64,000 bases of DNA from Planococcus sp. ISL-109 (lineage in GTDB: Bacteria > Bacillota > Bacilli > Bacillales_A > Planococcaceae). A model generated the notes under the pieces. It was given only the letters and a program-made list of their open reading frames with translations. It was not told the DNA's origin and ran no database searches. Below, piece by piece: positions 16,639 through 24,889 of the stretch. The stretch is taken from NCBI RefSeq assembly GCF_018613655.1, contig NZ_JAGGPW010000003.1, positions 87,780 through 151,779 on the forward strand. The letters run 5' to 3'. The first letter of the stretch is position 1, and each line of letters begins with the position of its first letter. The position numbers and the translations under genes were made by a program.

Positions 16639-17595
16639 CTAGCTACCTCCAGCCAGCAGTGATGCCAACCGTGCAAGATCAATGTTGCCTCCGGAAATCA
16701 CCGCAACAATCTTTTGTTCTGGCGCGCCTACCTTTCCAGCCATGACGGCTGCCGCCGCCACAGCACCAGACGGTTCCACCAACTGCTTAGACCGCACGGC
16801 TAAATCGCGCATTGCCTGTGCGATTTCATGTTCTTCTACCGTCACCAGACCGTCCAGCAGCTGCCGGACAATCGGAAAGGTCAGATCGCCCGGCTGTGAA
16901 GTGCGCAAGCCATCCGCGATCGTTTCCGTCGGGCCGATTGCCGTTATTTTTCCGTTTTCCAAAGACAGCTCGGTATCATTTGCCAGCGACGGCTCTGCAC
17001 CGATGACCAACACGTCCGGACGCTTCGCCTTGACCGCTGTTAAGATTCCTGCGATTAAACCTCCGCCGCCAACCGGCACGACAATAATCTCCACGTCGGG
17101 CACTTGCTCGAGAATTTCCAAACCGACCGTTCCTTGTCCGGCGATGACATCTTCATGGTCGTAAGGGGGAATGTAAACGCCGCTTTGTTCATCTGCCAAT
17201 AACTGCGCTCTTGGAATTCGTTCCGCTGATGTCGTGCCGCAGTATTCCACTTGTCCACCGTAAGCTTCGATTGCCGCCACTTTCGCCGGACTCGCATCCG
17301 TCGGGACAACGATGACCGACTTTATGCCGAGCTTGGACGCAATGTAAGCGACCGCTTGTCCATGATTGCCAGAAGAGGCGGCCGTCACCAACTTCGCCCC
17401 ATGTTCTACAGCGTTGGTCACGGCATTTGTTGCTCCCCGAATTTTAAATGAGCCGGTTTTCTGCAAATGCTCCGCTTTGAAATGAACGTTCCGCCCCCAC
17501 GCTTCCTGAAGCGAACGCGACCGAAGAATCGGCGTCTCATGAATCACACCTTGAATCACGGTTCTCGCCTGCTCGATATTTTCCAGCTTGACCAT
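16639..17595 (-). CDS. Threonine/serine dehydratase (short, PLP-dependent, catabolic type)
   Basis: 318 residues, fold-type II PLP enzyme. The PLP lysine is Lys51 in TGSFKIRGA; SSGNHGQA (74-81) and the phosphate-binding loop GGGGL (176-180) follow. There is no C-terminal ACT-like regulatory domain, so it resembles catabolic TdcB-type threonine ammonia-lyase or serine/hydroxyaspartate dehydratases rather than biosynthetic IlvA. It would give 2-oxobutanoate or pyruvate plus ammonia. It is transcribed alone, divergently from ypsA, and ends in its own terminator. Exact substrate not decidable here. Confidence 0.88.
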   Translation of the reverse strand: MVKLENIEQARTVIQGVIHETPILRSRSLQEAWGRNVHFKAEHLQKTGSFKIRGATNAVTNAVEHGAKLVTAASSGNHGQAVAYIASKLGIKSVIVVPTDASPAKVAAIEAYGGQVEYCGTTSAERIPRAQLLADEQSGVYIPPYDHEDVIAGQGTVGLEILEQVPDVEIIVVPVGGGGLIAGILTAVKAKRPDVLVIGAEPSLANDTELSLENGKITAIGPTETIADGLRTSQPGDLTFPIVRQLLDGLVTVEEHEIAQAMRDLAVRSKQLVEPSGAVAAAAVMAGKVGAPEQKIVAVISGGNIDLARLASLLAGGS

Positions 17596-17712
17596 AGCCT
17601 CACTCCTTTTTTGTAAATCCTAACATAACACCAAAGTAAACTGTCTAGTCTCCATACTTGGGCGAAATGCGGTAAACTGGGAACACTGATTCAATATAAA
17701 GGAGGAGACGAT

Positions 17713-18276
17713 ATGCTCAAACGCTTAGTCGTCACCGGTTATAAACCACACGAACTTGGCATTTCCGATGACAAGCATGACGGCGTGCGCTTTATCAAAA
17801 AAGCGCTTGAAAATCGCATTCGCGTGCTCGTCGACGAAGGGCTCGAATGGGTCATCCTGAGCGGACAGCTCGGCGTCGAAACATGGGCCGCGGAAGTGGT
17901 GATTGATTTGCAGGAAGAGTTTCCGCAATTGCATTTCGCCATACTTACGCCCTTCGAGGATCAGGAGAAGAACTGGAACGAAACAAAACAGGAGAAATAT
18001 GAGTTCCTGCTATCCCAAGCCGACTTTCACCGCAGCTTGACGAGCAAACCGTACGAAGCACCGTGGCAGTTTATCGAGAAGAACAAATTCTTCCTGCGCA
18101 ATTCCGACGGCATCCTGCTCGTCTATGACGAAGAAACCGAAGGCTCGCCGAAATTCATCAAACAGGAAGCGGAGCGCTACGCCGAAAAAAAGGAATACGA
18201 GATCCTCATCATCTCCGGTGACGACCTCCGCATCATCGCGGAAGAAGAACAGCAAAACGATTGGACCGACTGGTAA
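17713..18276 (+). CDS. ypsA: YpsA family protein (SLOG fold, DUF1273)
   Basis: 187 residues matching the YpsA family: VVTGYKPHELGI at the N-terminus, VILSGQLGVETWAAEVVI as the glycine-rich strand-loop of the SLOG/Rossmann-like fold, then LLSQADF and FLRNSDGILLVYDEETEGSPKFI. Members are thought to bind nucleotide-like ligands; B. subtilis YpsA has been linked to cell division and stress, but its chemistry is unknown. GGAGGAG precedes the ATG. A terminator follows within 10 bases, so it is transcribed alone. Confidence 0.92.
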   Translation: MLKRLVVTGYKPHELGISDDKHDGVRFIKKALENRIRVLVDEGLEWVILSGQLGVETWAAEVVIDLQEEFPQLHFAILTPFEDQEKNWNETKQEKYEFLLSQADFHRSLTSKPYEAPWQFIEKNKFFLRNSDGILLVYDEETEGSPKFIKQEAERYAEKKEYEILIISGDDLRIIAEEEQQNDWTDW

Positions 18277-18279
18277 ACC

Positions 18280-18316
18280 GAAGCTGCCCTGAACAAATCG
18301 TTCGGGGCAGCTTTTA
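18280..18316 (+). terminator. Terminator of ypsA
   Basis: AAGCTGCCCTGAAC pairs with GTTCGGGGCAGCTT across a 5-base loop, followed by TTTTAATT. Confidence 0.85.
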
Positions 18317-18963
18317 ATTAGTTCATTTATATGGATAGCAAGCTTTGAAAGAGCTATGAGTACTATAGAGAGTTGGTCAAATAGTGTCGGCTTCAGTTCA
18401 TTTTTCAGGATTAGTGACTTTACTTATTTATATGAGCAAACTGTTATAGATTGTTGGAACTTTTTTGCGTGGTGTGAATCCGCTTATCTTGTCGTCTGAA
18501 ATGGTTTCGCAAGCTCGCTTTGGGTTGGCCTCTTAGCTGGTGTCATGAATACTGGAAATAGTTGGAACATCTATTGCCTCACTTTTTGATTTGAGAGGAT
18601 GACAAAATTGCTTTCCACTATAAATCTAAAGATGAAGCGAAAACGGCCGACTCCTAGGGGACTGCGCGGGACTGACGAGACAAATGTGGCGCGAACTTTG
18701 CGGCACATTGGCTCGACGCCCCCCCCCCCCCGGAAAGCGGCCGTTGGAGCGCAATCTCCACTATTCAATCCCACCAAACCCCAAACACCCGTCATCTTGT
18801 TATTGATATTACCTTTATTTACTCCCCCTAAAGCAACATCCAGATTCTAACAATCAGTATATGAGTATAAAACTCCACACTTGCTTTAGCTTGGCATTTG
18901 ACTATTCCTCCATCATCCTATAGCCTTAATAGCTATGTTAAAAAAACATCTATAGGAGGAACC
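18317..18963. other. Gene-free island containing structured repeat copy B
   Basis: No credible gene. The first 270 bases (18317-18586) are AT-rich and unrecognised. The repeat is at 18587-18763. The last 200 bases form the leader of the BCCT transporter, with TTGACT at 18898-18903 as a possible -35 and a ribosome site at 18952-18959. Confidence 0.5.
18587..18763 (+). repeat. Structured intergenic repeat, copy B
   Basis: Homologue of the element at 6178-6350, ending in the same 18 bases (18744-18761). AACGGCCG (18642-18649) pairs with CGGCCGTT (18738-18745); copy A has AATCGG/CCGATT in this place, so the pairing is kept while the bases differ. It also contains a run of 13 C at 18719-18731, absent from copy A. 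Confidence 0.65.
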
Positions 18964-20454
18964 ATGAACAAAGCAGCTAAAGTCTTTTATATCGCATTCG
19001 CACTTGTCATTCTGACTGTCGGCTTCGGCGTCTTCGCCCCACAAGTCTTTGAACAAACTACCAGTTCGATCCGCACATATATCAACACCGCATTCGGCTG
19101 GTATTATTTAATGATCATGGCACTTCTTCTGATCCTCGTCATCGTCATCATTGTTAGCCCCTACGGAAAAATCCGGCTTGGGCGTGACTCGGACCGCCCG
19201 GAATTCTCCACCTTTACATGGATTTCCATGCTCTTCTCAGCCGGCATGGGCATCGGGCTCGTCTTCTACGGAGCTTCTGAGCCGCTGTCGCATTTCGCCA
19301 TTCAGCCCGCAACAGCAGAAGTCGGAACCGATGAAGCATTTAAAGAAGCTTTGCAGCGAACCTATTACCACTGGGGCATCCACATCTGGGCCATGTACGG
19401 CATGGTCGCGCTATCGCTTGCGTTCTTCCAATTCCGCAAAGGGCAACCGGCTCTGATTTCGACTACACTGAAGCCGTTATTCGGCGACCGCATGGACGGT
19501 CCGCTTGGCACATTGGTTGACGTTTTAGCAGTTTTCGCGACGGTTTTCGGTGTCGCCACCTCACTCGGCTTCGGGGCTGCACAGATTAATGGCGGGCTCG
19601 CCTATCTGTTCGGCGTGCCGCAAGAAAATTGGGTGCAAATGGTCATCATCGGCGTCGTTACGCTATTATTCATCATCTCGGCTTGGTCGGGATTAAACAA
19701 AGGCATCAAATATTTGTCGAATACAAACATGGTGCTGGCCATTACTTTACTTGTTATGGTGCTCGTTCTCGGCCCGACGATTTTGATTTTGAATCTCTTC
19801 ACTGAAACATTCGGAGCTTATATCCAAAACTTGATCGGCTTGAGTTTCCAGTCCGCTCCACTTGATGCGGAAAACCGCAGCTGGCTAGACGGCTGGACGA
19901 TTTTCTACTGGGCATGGTGGATTTCTTGGGCACCATTCGTCAGCATGTTCATCGCGCGTGTTTCCAAAGGCCGGACAATCCGCGAGTTCTTGATCGGCGT
20001 CGTCTTGGCCCCGACTATTTTTATCTCACTTTGGTTCGGCGCATTCGGGACAACGGCTATCGATATCCAAAAAAGCGGCATCGATTTAACAGCATTCCCG
20101 ACTGAACAAATTTTATTTGCAACATATAGCAATTTGCCCCTCGGCATGATCATGTCGATTATTGCAATCTTACTCGTCAGCACGTTCTTCATCACTTCTG
20201 CAGACTCCGCGACATTTGTTCTCGGCATGCTGTCGACAAAAGGATCCCTGCTTCCGAGTAACCAGATTAAAATTTTATGGGGAATTGCCCAGTCGCTGGT
20301 CGCTGCGATTTTGCTTTCTCTCGGCGGGTTGGCAGCTGTACAAAACACCGTCATCATTGCGGCTTTGCCGTTTTCATTCGTCATGATTTTGATGGTCATC
20401 GCACTTTTCAAAGCGCTGAATAAAGAGCATCAATTGATGCAGCGCAAAAAATAA
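18964..20454 (+). CDS. BCCT family transporter (OpuD/glycine-betaine type)
   Basis: 496 residues, about 12 membrane segments. BCCT landmarks: GMGIGLVFYGASEPLSHF, a Trp-rich central segment, and WWISWAPFVSMFIARVSKGR followed by TIREF. VATSLGFGAAQINGGL is typical of OpuD-like betaine carriers. The ATG at 18964 is used because AGGAGGA lies 5 bases upstream; the frame is open further 5' without another ribosome site. It imports betaine- or carnitine-like compounds, probably for osmoprotection, but the exact substrate is not shown. Two hairpins follow. Confidence 0.9.
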   Translation: MNKAAKVFYIAFALVILTVGFGVFAPQVFEQTTSSIRTYINTAFGWYYLMIMALLLILVIVIIVSPYGKIRLGRDSDRPEFSTFTWISMLFSAGMGIGLVFYGASEPLSHFAIQPATAEVGTDEAFKEALQRTYYHWGIHIWAMYGMVALSLAFFQFRKGQPALISTTLKPLFGDRMDGPLGTLVDVLAVFATVFGVATSLGFGAAQINGGLAYLFGVPQENWVQMVIIGVVTLLFIISAWSGLNKGIKYLSNTNMVLAITLLVMVLVLGPTILILNLFTETFGAYIQNLIGLSFQSAPLDAENRSWLDGWTIFYWAWWISWAPFVSMFIARVSKGRTIREFLIGVVLAPTIFISLWFGAFGTTAIDIQKSGIDLTAFPTEQILFATYSNLPLGMIMSIIAILLVSTFFITSADSATFVLGMLSTKGSLLPSNQIKILWGIAQSLVAAILLSLGGLAAVQNTVIIAALPFSFVMILMVIALFKALNKEHQLMQRKK

Positions 20455-20478
20455 AGAGAACTTCAATCAAACTTTTAC

Positions 20479-20522
20479 GGCCCGTCAATCTCCCACTTAG
20501 AGAAGCGGGAGATTGACGGGCC
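20479..20522 (+). repeat. Perfect 16-bp inverted repeat downstream of the BCCT gene
   Basis: GGCCCGTCAATCTCCC pairs with GGGAGATTGACGGGCC around a 12-base loop. No T-run follows. The core CTTTTACGG...CTCCCACTT...GAGAAG...GGGAG is shared, in reverse orientation, with the element at 56470-56575, so it may be a dispersed element rather than a simple terminator. Confidence 0.6.
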
Positions 20523-20543
20523 AATAAAGCAGGATAATTCTCG

Positions 20544-20572
20544 GCCCGCCGTAACTTAACGGCGGGCTTTTT
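20544..20572 (+). terminator. Terminator of the BCCT gene
   Basis: GCCCGCCGT (20544-20552) pairs with ACGGCGGGC (20559-20567), followed by TTTTTCT. Confidence 0.9.
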
Positions 20573-20636
20573 CTATGTGCATATTGAAGTGCTGAAAGGG
20601 TATAGGTTAAGTAATGACTTTTTGGAGGTGCTTGAA

Positions 20637-22016
20637 TTGGAAGAAGAAACAAAGCAAATCATCCAGGATTCGCTGGATGCATTATATGAAAACAAGAAAT
20701 TCTTACCCGATTTGACTGATGGGGTGCGTAAGCAAGCGTTTAACTCGTTAAGCGCTATTATCTCCACGCCGAACAATATCCACAAATCGTTCTTGCGAAT
20801 TCCGCGGGAAGACGGCACAATCGAACGGATGCCTGCCTACCGCGTCCAACATAATGACAGCTTAGGGCCTTATAAAGGCGGAATCCGCTTTTACGAGGGA
20901 GTCAACGAAGAAGAAGTTGTGAATCTGGCCTTTTTGATGACTTTGAAAAATGCCTTGCACCAAGTGCCATTTGGCGGAGGCAAAGGCGGAATCGTCATTA
21001 ACCCGCGCAATTACAGTGAAAAGGAACTGAATGTCGTCTCCCGCAAATATGTACGTTATTTTGCGGACGTCCTCGGCCCCGACAAAGATATTCCGGCACC
21101 GGACATGGGGTCGGGTGAGCGCGAAATGGATTGGATGATGGCGGAATACAAAAAAATTCACCACGGCCAAGCCTACTTAGGAAGCTTCACCGGGAAAAGC
21201 GTCGTAAACGGTGGATCGCTCGGCCGCCGTGAAGCGACCGGAAAAGGGGTTTACTTCACATTCCGCTATCTAATTCATGATTACGCCTTGGCACATAAAC
21301 AAGAGCTCGAACAGACCGGGAATCCTTTCGCCCAAACTGCACTAGCGCATGCCGAACGTCCGCTTAAGATGGCGGTTCAAGGGTTCGGGAACGTCGGCTC
21401 TGTGGCTGCGCTTGAAGCGGTTCGATGCCAGTCATTGAACAATCAAGTCATTGCCGTCAGCGACCGCAATGTCACGCTCTACAATGAAAAAGGATTGGAT
21501 ATTCCAAGCCTCGTCGCCTTTACCGCGACCAACCGGGGCGATTTGCCAACAGATCAAGAACAGCTCATGCAGGCTGGCGTAACGGCTGAAATTAGCGGAC
21601 GCGATGAATTATTGACTTTGCCTGTTGATGTGCTCATCTTGGCAGCACTTGAAGACCAGATCCACAAAGGCAATATGCAAGACATTCAAGCCAAAATCAT
21701 CGTAGAAGGTGCCAACGCACCAACGACGCGCGACGCGGACGCCTACTTAAGCGATAAAGGCGTCATCATCATTCCGGATATTTTAGCGAATGCCGGCGGT
21801 GTCATCGTCTCTTATCTCGAATGGTTGCAAGGGCGCGAGACCCAGTATCATGAAGAGACGGAAGTGTTCCGCTTACTGTTGGAAAAAATGCAGGAAACGA
21901 TGGATACAATTCTCCCGCAATATTTCGGGGATCCATATCCGCTGCGTGAAAATTGCTTTATCCATGCCGTTCAACGCTTATCTACTGTGCTGCATAAACA
22001 AGGCAAGCTCTATTAA
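20637..22016 (+). CDS. Glutamate dehydrogenase (Glu/Leu/Phe/Val family)
   Basis: 459 residues. The substrate domain carries PYKGGIRF and GGGKGGIVINPR with the conserved lysines, then PAPDMGSGEREMDWMMAEY. The nucleotide domain carries AVQGFGNVGSVAA and VEGANAPTT, and ends with LANAGGVIVSYLEWLQ. It interconverts glutamate and 2-oxoglutarate. A TTG at 20637 is chosen because GGAGGTG is 6 bases upstream; the frame extends to a GTG at 20577 with no ribosome site. It is somewhat longer than the usual 420-430 residues because of inserts in the nucleotide domain. RocG versus GudB type cannot be told. Confidence 0.92.
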   Translation: MEEETKQIIQDSLDALYENKKFLPDLTDGVRKQAFNSLSAIISTPNNIHKSFLRIPREDGTIERMPAYRVQHNDSLGPYKGGIRFYEGVNEEEVVNLAFLMTLKNALHQVPFGGGKGGIVINPRNYSEKELNVVSRKYVRYFADVLGPDKDIPAPDMGSGEREMDWMMAEYKKIHHGQAYLGSFTGKSVVNGGSLGRREATGKGVYFTFRYLIHDYALAHKQELEQTGNPFAQTALAHAERPLKMAVQGFGNVGSVAALEAVRCQSLNNQVIAVSDRNVTLYNEKGLDIPSLVAFTATNRGDLPTDQEQLMQAGVTAEISGRDELLTLPVDVLILAALEDQIHKGNMQDIQAKIIVEGANAPTTRDADAYLSDKGVIIIPDILANAGGVIVSYLEWLQGRETQYHEETEVFRLLLEKMQETMDTILPQYFGDPYPLRENCFIHAVQRLSTVLHKQGKLY

Positions 22017-22056
22017 AAAAAGACAGTCCGCTCAAGCCAGCGGGCTGTCTTTTTTG
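22015..22056. terminator. Bidirectional terminator shared by convergent genes
   Basis: AAAGACAGTCCGCT pairs with AGCGGGCTGTCTTT, with T-runs on both sides. The stop codon of the catalase-like gene (22032-22034) lies inside this hairpin. Confidence 0.9.
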
Positions 22057-22964
22057 TTTTCTGTTGTGCGCTTTTCGTGCGAATAACGATACGCGGACCG
22101 CCGGAACTGCAAGATCGGATCGTCCGAACAGGCAATTCCCGCTGTCATAACGGTCGGATCGTAAAGCGCTTGCTGCGCCTTGTCGTCTTCCGCTTCGATT
22201 TGCAATCGCCCGAGATAGACGCGCTCACGCTCTTTTGGCCATTCGCGCGTCGGATCGTCCGTCGGGTCATCCGGTTCCCCGAGAATGGCATAAAGATTGA
22301 AATGCACCGGTCCATCTGCGATGCGTTCAGCTAATTCATGTTCGTAATAACCGAACGGAACATCTTTCATGTCCTTCAAAGACAATTTTCCGTCTCCGGC
22401 ATCCGGTTCAAAGACGTATTTGACTGCACGCCTCGCGCTGCCTTTCTCAAAATAAAATGCATGGATAGAGTGGTACACCCCGGTCGCAAAGCTTTCCGGG
22501 ACAGTCATTTTCCGCACGCTCGCAAACATGGCCCGGACTTCCGGAAAGTCCGTCAGCAGCTCCGCCAACTCGCCTAATTTTGGGCGGCCTTTCTGAAACG
22601 ACCTGGACACTTCGAGCATTTCCAAAAATCGCTCCGGTGAACGTGTGAAAAACACGGGAGACGTAACCGATACGATATTCGTTACTTGTTCCGGACCGAG
22701 CGTAAACTGGACCGCCATGCCTTTGACCGGCGACATCGCATCCGTCCAGGTCGGGTCCGGTGAAAAATGCGAAAAGCGCACGAACACAGGCACCGTTCCT
22801 TGTTGGAAATGAGCGGCATCCGTCAGCCTGGCCGCTTGTCCGCTGCCTTGAAAGGTTCCTTTGTAGCCGGCCCCTCTTGCATGTGCCCGGCGGTATCCTT
22901 TATGTTCACCGAAAACTTGTTCTATTTGATCGATTGCCCGTTGTGCCTTTTTGTTTGCTTCCAT
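22032..22964 (-). CDS. Catalase-related heme peroxidase (SrpA-like)
   Basis: 310 residues, shorter than true catalases (about 480 or more). It keeps the heme-side pattern of the small SrpA-type group: HARGAGYKGTF with the distal His, VFVRFSHFSPDPTWTDAMSPVKGMAVQF, and SPVFFTRSPERFLEML. A C-terminal QFRRSAYRYSHEKR supplies the probable proximal Tyr. It is predicted to be a soluble heme protein acting on peroxides; true catalase activity is uncertain for this group. AAGGAGGGG precedes the ATG. It is transcribed alone and converges on the glutamate dehydrogenase. Confidence 0.88.
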   Translation of the reverse strand: MEANKKAQRAIDQIEQVFGEHKGYRRAHARGAGYKGTFQGSGQAARLTDAAHFQQGTVPVFVRFSHFSPDPTWTDAMSPVKGMAVQFTLGPEQVTNIVSVTSPVFFTRSPERFLEMLEVSRSFQKGRPKLGELAELLTDFPEVRAMFASVRKMTVPESFATGVYHSIHAFYFEKGSARRAVKYVFEPDAGDGKLSLKDMKDVPFGYYEHELAERIADGPVHFNLYAILGEPDDPTDDPTREWPKERERVYLGRLQIEAEDDKAQQALYDPTVMTAGIACSDDPILQFRRSAYRYSHEKRTTENKKDSPLA

Positions 22965-23062
22965 GCCATCCCCTCCTTATTGTTTCATACCCTCTATGCA
23001 TACAATCGAAAAGAACGGGAATACCCTTTAATAGAGTTATTAACAAAAAGGAGGAAGTTGGA

Positions 23063-23332
23063 ATGGATTTTCAACACCAAGACAACCGCATCACCTTGCT
23101 CGACGGTCCAGAAGAACTCGGCTTTGTCAGCTATCAAGAAAATGGGGATGTGTTGACCATTGACCATACCGAAGTCGCACCGAAACTTAGCGGACAGGGC
23201 ATGGGCAAGCAACTGGTCGGCAAATTGGTCGAACATGCACGCAATGACGGAAAATCACTGGATCCCCAATGTCCGTATGCGAAAACAGTAATCGAACGGA
23301 CCGAAGAATACCAAGACGTCTTAGCAAAATAA
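23063..23332 (+). CDS. Small GNAT-like protein (YjdJ-type, Acetyltransf_CG)
   Basis: 89 residues. The pattern GFVSYQENGDVLTIDHTEVAPKLSGQGMGKQLV has the acetyl-CoA-binding QGMGKQL loop, and ending with PQCPYAKTVIERTEEYQD matches the minimal GNAT family typified by B. subtilis YjdJ. These tiny acetyltransferase-like proteins have no known substrate. GGAGGAAG lies 7 bases before the ATG at 23063. It diverges from the catalase-like gene and shares a terminator region with the next gene. Confidence 0.85.
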   Translation: MDFQHQDNRITLLDGPEELGFVSYQENGDVLTIDHTEVAPKLSGQGMGKQLVGKLVEHARNDGKSLDPQCPYAKTVIERTEEYQDVLAK

Positions 23333-23365
23333 CGTAACGCGCTCATGCGGCGCATAGTTGGAACC

Positions 23366-23403
23366 AAAAAAAAAAACGGCAGCCTAGTTGGCTGTCGTTT
23401 TTT
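23366..23403. terminator. Bidirectional terminator
   Basis: ACGGCAGCC pairs with GGCTGTCGT, flanked by A- and T-runs, between two convergent genes. Confidence 0.8.
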
Positions 23404-23404
23404 C

Positions 23405-24082
23405 TTATCGGAAATCTCCGTCTGCTACATTATAAAGATAGCTCCAGTTATCCGCTTTATGCAGATCGTGGAAAGTGAGGCGATCGCCTGTGCCAAGCGT
23501 CACTTCTTCGCCGATGATTGCGACGACCATTGCTGTTCCAGCGTTATCGAGGTTCAGATAGACATCGCCGATTGAAGGGCGAATCGCGCTCTTATCCCGC
23601 AGGTCTTCTGCGAGCTGTGCGTCCCGCTGCTTTTGGTCTCCCGATACTTTGGATTTGTCGAAATATGCGATGTCATTGCTGCCTTTTTCATCACCGGGCA
23701 CCATAACAAAGAATTCTCTCGATTTGACCGTGTTCTGTCTCGTCGTGATGACATTCTTGCCTTCGACTGATTCGATTTTCTCGAACTCATTAAGGGAATA
23801 ATGATCCATGTAATCCGGATCCGGCTTAGCGATCAGGATATAACCGCCCTCTTCTGCATGAACATCCTCACGCAATGTGTAGCGCTCTCCGAAGAACAGG
23901 AACGAATCCATATGCTTCGGTTTGTAGAGTGTCACTTCCTCTGCGCGGCTCGCTACTTGCTCCATGTCTTTGATGCGGAACATCAGAACCGATTTCTTGG
24001 CGAGCGGTTTTACGGAATAAACTTTATGCAATTCGTTTTCATAATAGACGAATTGACCTTTTCGAACTTGAAGTAATTTCAT
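23405..24082 (-). CDS. Unknown protein, 225 residues
   Basis: Not recognised. The N-terminal 45 residues (LQVRKGQFVYYENELHKVYS, then KKSVLMFRIKD) look like a small beta-barrel of the KOW/EF-P N-domain sort. The middle is charged (EEVTLYKPKHMDSFLFFGERY); the C-terminal 70 residues repeat a barrel-like pattern (SIGDVYLNLDNAGTAMVVAIIGEEVTLGTGDRLTFHDL). No signal peptide or membrane segment, so probably cytoplasmic. GGAGGGG precedes the ATG and its stop abuts the terminator. It is certainly a real gene by spacing, ribosome site and length. Confidence 0.8.
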   Translation of the reverse strand: MKLLQVRKGQFVYYENELHKVYSVKPLAKKSVLMFRIKDMEQVASRAEEVTLYKPKHMDSFLFFGERYTLREDVHAEEGGYILIAKPDPDYMDHYSLNEFEKIESVEGKNVITTRQNTVKSREFFVMVPGDEKGSNDIAYFDKSKVSGDQKQRDAQLAEDLRDKSAIRPSIGDVYLNLDNAGTAMVVAIIGEEVTLGTGDRLTFHDLHKADNWSYLYNVADGDFR

Positions 24083-24210
24083 TCTTTCCCCTCCGATACT
24101 ATCAGTGCTATGGACTATTTTAGAGCAAAAGATAACGGAAGTCCATGCAAGTAAACGATTTATCTGCTATTGTGAAAATATCCTAACATTGCGTTAAAGG
24201 AGTGAACGCT

Positions 24211-24516
24211 ATGGAATACGAAAGCCGCGAAGATTTCATCATCAAAAAGTATCAGCAAGACGAAGAAACCATGGTTCGGCTATTCGTCCAGTGGTGCGTC
24301 AACCACAAGCTCGACCCGTTGGCGATTTACATGGCCGCTTATCCCGCGCAGCAGCCGAACGAGCTGTTGAAAACGGCTCTCGAAGAAACCGAAGCGTTCG
24401 AACATGACATCAGCGGAGACATCCTGCTTGAAGTGCTCCAATCATTCGGCAACGATGATTTGGCGTTTGAAGTGGCCAAAGAAATGGAAAAGCTGCCCCG
24501 CACGGACACAGAGTGA
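24211..24516 (+). CDS. Small acidic protein of unknown function
   Basis: 101 residues, acidic and mostly helical (MEYESREDFIIKKYQQDEE at the start, MVRLFVQWCVNHKLDPLAIYMAAYP in the middle). The ATG at 24211 has AAAGGAGTG 6 bases upstream; an in-frame start three codons earlier overlaps that site. No family recognised. It converges on the next gene with only 4 bases between the two stop codons and no terminator between them. Confidence 0.75.
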   Translation: MEYESREDFIIKKYQQDEETMVRLFVQWCVNHKLDPLAIYMAAYPAQQPNELLKTALEETEAFEHDISGDILLEVLQSFGNDDLAFEVAKEMEKLPRTDTE

Positions 24517-24520
24517 TAAC

Positions 24521-24730
24521 TTAGCGCCGTCCTTTGCGCGCCAATTCTTTCGCTTTGTTCTCGATATGGGTCGTCCGCAAATTCTCCATGCGATTCGAAG
24601 CGACACGGCTATAAATGCCATCGAACTTCGATGCCGTTTTTAATTCTTTGCTTTCTTCATCCACGACATCTTCCGGTTCGGAAGGTGTTCGCTCTTCCAA
24701 TTCTGGTGTTTCTTGCGTCTCTTTTTCCAT
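24521..24730 (-). CDS. Small charged protein of unknown function
   Basis: 69 residues: an acidic N-terminal half rich in Glu and Pro (MEKETQETPELEERTPSEPE), probably disordered, then a basic C-terminal half (FDGIYSRVASNRMENLRTTH, ending ARKGRR). The ATG at 24730 has AAGGGAG 9 bases upstream. No family recognised. Confidence 0.65.
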   Translation of the reverse strand: MEKETQETPELEERTPSEPEDVVDEESKELKTASKFDGIYSRVASNRMENLRTTHIENKAKELARKGRR

Positions 24731-24835
24731 CACATTTCACTCCCTTCGGTAAACGTTTCCTTTTTTCAACCGTTCCCTTGAATGGCTATGGGTAAACGTA
24801 GCAGGGCAGATGCCCTCTTGAATGCGCTAGAAACA

Positions 24836-24875
24836 AAAAGGACGGAACGGCCAATTTGGCCGTTCCGTCCTTTTT
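24836..24875 (-). terminator. Terminator of the ATP-grasp gene
   Basis: AAAAAGGACGGAACGGCC pairs perfectly with GGCCGTTCCGTCCTTTTT across a 5-base loop. Confidence 0.92.
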
Positions 24876-24889
24876 GCATTGATTATGCA

